Shown: positions 54,801 to 60,800 of the stretch, in pieces
Layout of the letters: each line of letters starts with the position of its first letter
Position numbering within the stretch: position 1 is the first letter of the stretch
Assembly: GCA_964017185.1 (NCBI GenBank)
Contig: OZ024882.1
Span: forward strand, 37,434,488-37,498,487
From: Rugalucina vietnamica
Lineage: Eukaryota; Mollusca; Bivalvia; Lucinida; Lucinidae
DNA: 64,000 bases
Reading direction: 5' to 3'
Made by a program: the position numbers and the translations under genes
Notes under the pieces: generated by a model
Database searches by the model: none
Told to the model about the DNA's origin: nothing
Seen by the model: only the letters and a program-made list of their open reading frames with translations

Positions 54801-57800
54801 ACAAGTTTTGGACTGCTGTTCAGCACAATACCTGTTACTGCAGTACAGCACCAGTTCTGGATTGCTGTTCAGCACAATACCTGTTACTGCAGTCCAGCAC
54901 CAGTTCTGGATTGCTGTCCAGCACAATACCTGTTACTGCTGTCCAGCACCAGTTCTGGATTGCTGTTCAGCAAATACCTGTTACTGCTGTCCAGCACCAG
55001 TTTTGGACTGCTGTTCAGCACAATACCTGTTACTGCAGTCCAGTACCAGTTATGAACTGCTGTTCAGCACAATACCTGTTACTGCAGTCCAGCACCAGTT
55101 ATGAACTGCTATTCAGCACAATACCTGTTACTGCAGTCCAGCACCAGTTTTGGACTGCTGTTCAGCACAATACCTGTTAATTGCAGTCAAGCGACAGTTT
55201 TGGACTGCTGTTCAGCACAATACCTGTTAATTGCAGTCCAGCACCAGTTTTGGACTGCTGTTCAGCACAATCTCTCTTAATTGCAGTCCAGCGACAGTTT
55301 TGGACTGCTGTTCAGCACAATACCTGTTACTACTGTTCAGCACAAGTTCTGGACTGCTGTTCAGCACAATACCTGTTACTGCAGTCCAGCGCCAGTTCTG
55401 GACTGCTATTCAGCACAATACCTGTTACTGCTGTCCAGCGCCAGTTCTGGACTGCTGTTCAGCACAATACCTGTTACTGCTGTTCAGCACAAGTTCTGGA
55501 CTGCTGTTCAGCACAATACCTGTTACTGCAGTCCAGCACCAGTTCTGGATTGCTGTTCAGCACAATACCTGTAATTCCTTCATGTACTCTAGTTGTCCAT
55601 GAGCGGTGCTGACAAGCTGGTTCACCGTGTGTTGTGTAAGTTGTCGGAACTGCTGTTGTTGTGTGGCATAGCAGAGAGCCCTGGCTCTATTACTGACTAT
55701 CTGATAGCTGTTCCATGTTGTACTGTCCATGTCTTTGGTACATTCTGCAATACTCTACAATAAAATGAACATTGGGCTAGAGTTTTTCTCCTTGCCATCT
55801 ATTGTAATAGCTGACGTAATGTTAGGTGGGCAAGATTATCCTATCCTTTTGAGCAGGCATATTATATTGACATCTCTTGATTTAAAGTAGATTGCAGTCA
55901 AGCTAAAAAATGCTCATCCTCTCACCCTTTTCACCTATACGTAAATTTATTAGAGGAGAGATTGGTATAATTGCCCAGACTAACAATCAACCAACTCATT
56001 TTGAACAGGAGGTGTCTAAAAACACAGAAATAAAACTGCATGGAAAACACCAAGTAGAAAACAAAAATAATGCATTTTACTTTCACTTCCTCTACATAAA
56101 TCTGGTGAACCTTTTTTTCTGAATAACTGATATTGATTGCATGCAGTGCAAGACTCCTATTTCATTTCTGATTACAAGTCATAGCAATAAAGACATAGAA
56201 CTTAGAAAATTTTAAAAGTCATAGCGATAAAGACATGGAACATAGAAAATTTTATTAGATTTGATCTATACTTGCTCTAGTCAAAATGTTTACCATATAA
56301 AATTTAAAAAAAATAATTGCATGGTACATGTATATCTAAATTTGTTTTTCTTGGCAAAAACAGTGAGGGTTGTTTGTTGTTGATAGAGAAATTTGAGACA
56401 TTATGAATGTTTATCCTACTATCAGAGTACCAGTATTTGAGCTCACCATATGGTCTGTACATGGGAATATTGGTCTCTCCTCCACCGAGGACTGACAGTT
56501 CAGTAGTTGTACAGACACCTTTCCTAGCTCTTCTTCTGACAGCTCACCACACCTCTTCTTTAATTTGAACACAACCTGTAAAATACAAGTGCATGTATCT
56601 GATTGACACCTTTAAGAAAGGAGTGAGAGTTTTGTTGCTATAATCAATTAACGACCATCCTTAAAACATTTTTTTTAAATTAATAAGTGTAGAAATAACA
56701 TTAATGAAACATAAATCTAATCATTGAAATAACCTGCCAGTAACACCATATAGGCATCAGAATCAGGAGAATGGGTTACTGGTGAAAATCCACATTGACA
56801 ATACCCCATCAGGTGGATGGGGCTTGACCTGAGGGGGTTAGTCCCCAGCCCCCACAAGAGATGGAGCAACATTATCAGCGAATGTAATACATTATCAGCG
56901 AATGTAATACTATATCAGTTGAAGCATTCCTGATATTTGTTTGTGACAGTATTTTGTCCCATTTGTGTGACGGTTATTGGTCAATGGTAAAAAGCATGAT
57001 TTGACAACCTGTTTGTCAACATTTGCATACTGGAGAGTGGAGATAAACTCTTATTAACTATGGAAAGATTTACACATAACTTGCATCATTTTAAACTACT
57101 CTGACAGACTAAAATGGGGTTAAGCCGGCTGTCAGTAGCGAACTTTTGCTATGGCCTGCCGGCTGCCTATAGCAATCGCCCCCCAAAAAATAATGAATTC
57201 TGGGAGAAACATTTCATCCGTCTAGCTAATAGAGAATATTTCAGAGTTTTAAAATGGGCATTGAACCTCTTGTGTAGACTATCCAGGGGAAAACTGTCAA
57301 AATACAGCCACAATAAATATGACTTGAAAAGATTGAAAATAATAATAAGTATTGACAATCTGCATGCATGTCACTGGTTAATCAAACATGCCGGGTACCA
57401 GATGTCTAAACTGACAGATAAGAGCTTTCAAAAAAAAAGCTGAAAAAAGAGCTGCAGGCATGCATGATACCCCACCACACAAATTTAATTCAGTACAAAT
57501 GCACAGAATACCTTGATGGTATTATTCTACAATACAAAACCACACCTTCCAGATATGAACACCTTTACAAAGTTTGAAGCAAATTGGTTTACAGATGCTC
57601 CAGATAGAGCCCGGAGAAGAAATTGTAACGTAAATCAAGGGCCCTAACTCTGTACTTATTTGGCAAAAATTATCCATCTTCAATCAAAATCCACTCCTTC
57701 CTGATGTGAACTCCTATAGTCTTTGAAGAAAATTTGTCAATAAGAGCTGTCGCAGGACAGCGTAGCTCGCCTGACTTGTGCTTTGTCACATCATCTGTTT

Positions 57801-60800
57801 AAATCTATGACCCATGACCTTGACCTCAAGGTCACTCAGGTAGGTCATGATGGTACAACATAAAATTTCAGACCAATGCAAAGTATCAACTTGATCAATC
57901 TACATGTTCAAGAGATATAGACTTATAAAAACATTAACCAAAACTTAAACACAAAACTTCCAAGTCCGTGACCCTGACCTCAAGGTCATCCAAGTGAGTT
58001 GTGATGTACAGCATAAAACCCGAGACCAATATCTATCAACATGCAAGTATCAACTTTATCCATCAACATGTTCAAGAGATTTAGACTTTAACCAAAAAAT
58101 TTAACACAAAATTTCTAAGTCTGTGACCTTGACCTCAAGGTCACCCAGGGTAGGTCATGATGGTACTGCATAAAACTTCAGACCAATATCTACCAACATG
58201 CAAAGTATCAACTCGATCAATCAACATGGTCAAGAGATATAGACTTACAAAAACTTAAATCAAAAACTTAAACACAAAATTTCTAAGTCTGTGACCTTGA
58301 CCTCAAGGTCACCAAGAGTGGGTCATGATGGTACTGCATAAAACTTCAGACCAATATCTAGCAACAAGCAAAGTATCAACTCAATCCATCAATATGGTCA
58401 AGAGATATAGACTTACAAAAACTTTAACCAAAAACTTAAACACAAAATTTCTAAGTCCGTGACCTTGACCTCAAGGCACCCAGGGTGGGTCATGATGGTA
58501 CTGCGTAAAACTTCAGACCAATATCTAGCAACATGCAAAGTATCAACTCAATCCATCTATATGGTCAAGAGATATAGACTTACAAAAACTTTAACCAAAA
58601 ACTTAAACACAAAATTTCTAAGTCCGTGACCTTGACCTCAAGGTCACCCAGGGTGGGTCATGATGGTACTGCGTAAAACTTCAGACCAATATCTAGCAAC
58701 ATGCAAAGTATCAACTCAATCCATCTATATGGTCAAGAGATATAGACTTACAAAAACTTTAACCAAAAACTTAAACACAAAATTTCTTCTAAGTCCGTGA
58801 CCTTGACCTCAAGGTCACCCAGGGTGGGTCATGATGGTACTGCGTAAAACTTCAGACCAATATCTAGCAACATGCAAAGTATCAACTTGATCCATCAACA
58901 TGGTCAAGAGATATAGACTTATAAAAAACTTTAACCGAAAGTGTGACGCGGACGCGGACGCACACGTAAACGTAAACGCGCACGACCGAGGTGACTACAA
59001 TAGCTCTATGCACTTCGTGCAGGCGAGCTAAAAAATGCTCAAGATAGAGCCCGGCAATGAAATTGTAATGTAAATCAAGAGACATAACTCTGTACTTATT
59101 TGACGAAATTTACCCATCTTCAATCCCAAACCACTCCTTCTTAATAGGAACACCTATACAAAGTTTGAAGAAAATTGGTCATTAAATGCTCAAGATAGAG
59201 CCCGGAAACCCAATTTTAACATAAATCAAGGGCCATAACTCTGTACTTATTTGACGAAATTTACCCATCTTCAATCCAAAACCACTCCATCCTGAGAACT
59301 CCCATACAAACTGAAGAAAATTTGTCAATAAATCATTTAATGCTCAAGATAGAGCACAGAAACGAAATTGTAATGTAAATCAAGGGCCATAACTCTGTAC
59401 TTGTTTGAAGAAATTTACCCATTTTCAATCCCAAACCAGGGATCTTTTTAGCAATTTTGGGATGGGGCCCTAAGGCCTTTCTGATTGGTAAATTTAGTGA
59501 CGTAAACCCTGAATTTGGAAAATTTCCTGAATTTGGAAAATTTTCAAAATATTCAAAATTGACAATATTTTCAAGGTATTTCATTTAGAATCATTAAATA
59601 CTAACTTATAATCAAAGCTAAACACTATTTCAAACAGCAAAGTTTGAATTTCACAATGTATGGAACTGTTGAAAAAAAAAATCAGCTTTGATTGGGAATT
59701 TTTTCTTCAAATTGGGAAAAAAGTCACCCAAATTGCATTGGGAATGGGGCCTTATTTCGGCCCCTGAGACACCCGAAAAAAATCCCTGCAAACTACTCCT
59801 TCCTGATATGAACTCCTATACAAAGTTTGAAGAAAATTGGTTGATAAATGCTCAAGTTAGAGCCCGGAAACGAAGCGCTGATGGACGGATGGACAGACAC
59901 TTGAACACAATTTCTTTTGGAGGGTATAACATAATACCACACACCTTTTTCAGTGGCAGGGTATAAAAAGTACATAAAAAAAAATGATAACCGCCATTTT
60001 TGAATCGATTTTCAAAATTCAAACTTATAGTCTCTGTCAATGACCTGCCTCTACTGGTAAACTTATTTTAATGATTTGATTTCATTTTGTGAAATCATTG
60101 ACCTGCCTGTCATTGCAGCTGATAGGGAAATATACTTCCAAGTCAATCTGAGCTCCTAATTAGGTGCTAATTTATAATGATACCGTACTTAAATAATTAA
60201 AATGTGTGGCGGTACCAGACATGGAACCTTTGAAGTAGGGAAGTCCTGACTCCATGTGTAGAAACTCATTGCTGTTAACTGACAGTGACTGATATAGCCT
60301 GAGTCATTCAAAAAGAATGGATGTTCACATCATCACGGCTACCAATCCAGCTCTTTCATAGCTAAATTTATGCAATGATAATAAATTCATTTGCAGTACT
60401 TCCCACTATGCAGATGCGGGGTTGGAAACGAGTAAGTGACTTCGTGTTCTCTTTTATTATCAATTACTCTTATTTTAAGACATCTTTCAAAAATCGGAGA
60501 ATGATATGATGTGGGTAATTTATCTAGCTTATTTCACCTCCAGCCGATCTGCTGTAAACATAGCCTGAGGTTCAGAGTCACTTTTTAGGCGAGTGCAACA
60601 TATGCGCTTTTAGGTTGTATGCTATATTTTCAACACAAACACACTGCATAACTTTGTTTTCCAGCTTGTGAAATGCATTCATTTTATTTGGATGTCTTAA
60701 TTGATAATAAAACATGAGAACATGAAGTTGCTTACACGTTTCAAACTCCGCAGCTGTATAATGGGAAGCACCGCAAATGAATTTATTATCATTGCATTTT

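Larger units (their letters stand above)
57555..59965. repeat. ~150-bp array ('gctcaagatagagcccgg') with two nested insertions and pearl-like tail
   Basis: Units contain 'agatagagcccggaaac', 'ggccataactctgtactt' and 'caaagtttgaagaaaattgg'. Element B3 (57740-59034) and a hAT-like element (59437-59788) split it. Tail 'gatggacggatggacagac' then 'gggtataa' ends. Confidence 0.75.

Noticed and set aside
54127-55612. Long plus-strand ORFs (325, 227, 187 and 143 codons), Cys/Gln/Ser-rich
   Set aside because: Produced by the 49-bp period (three units equal 49 codons) being open in several frames; they lie antisense to bmb intron 3 and show no protein-like conservation.
57114-57443. 109-codon ORF as a host gene
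   Set aside because: Antisense within intron 1, no known motifs and no splice context; kept only as an unrecognised ORF.
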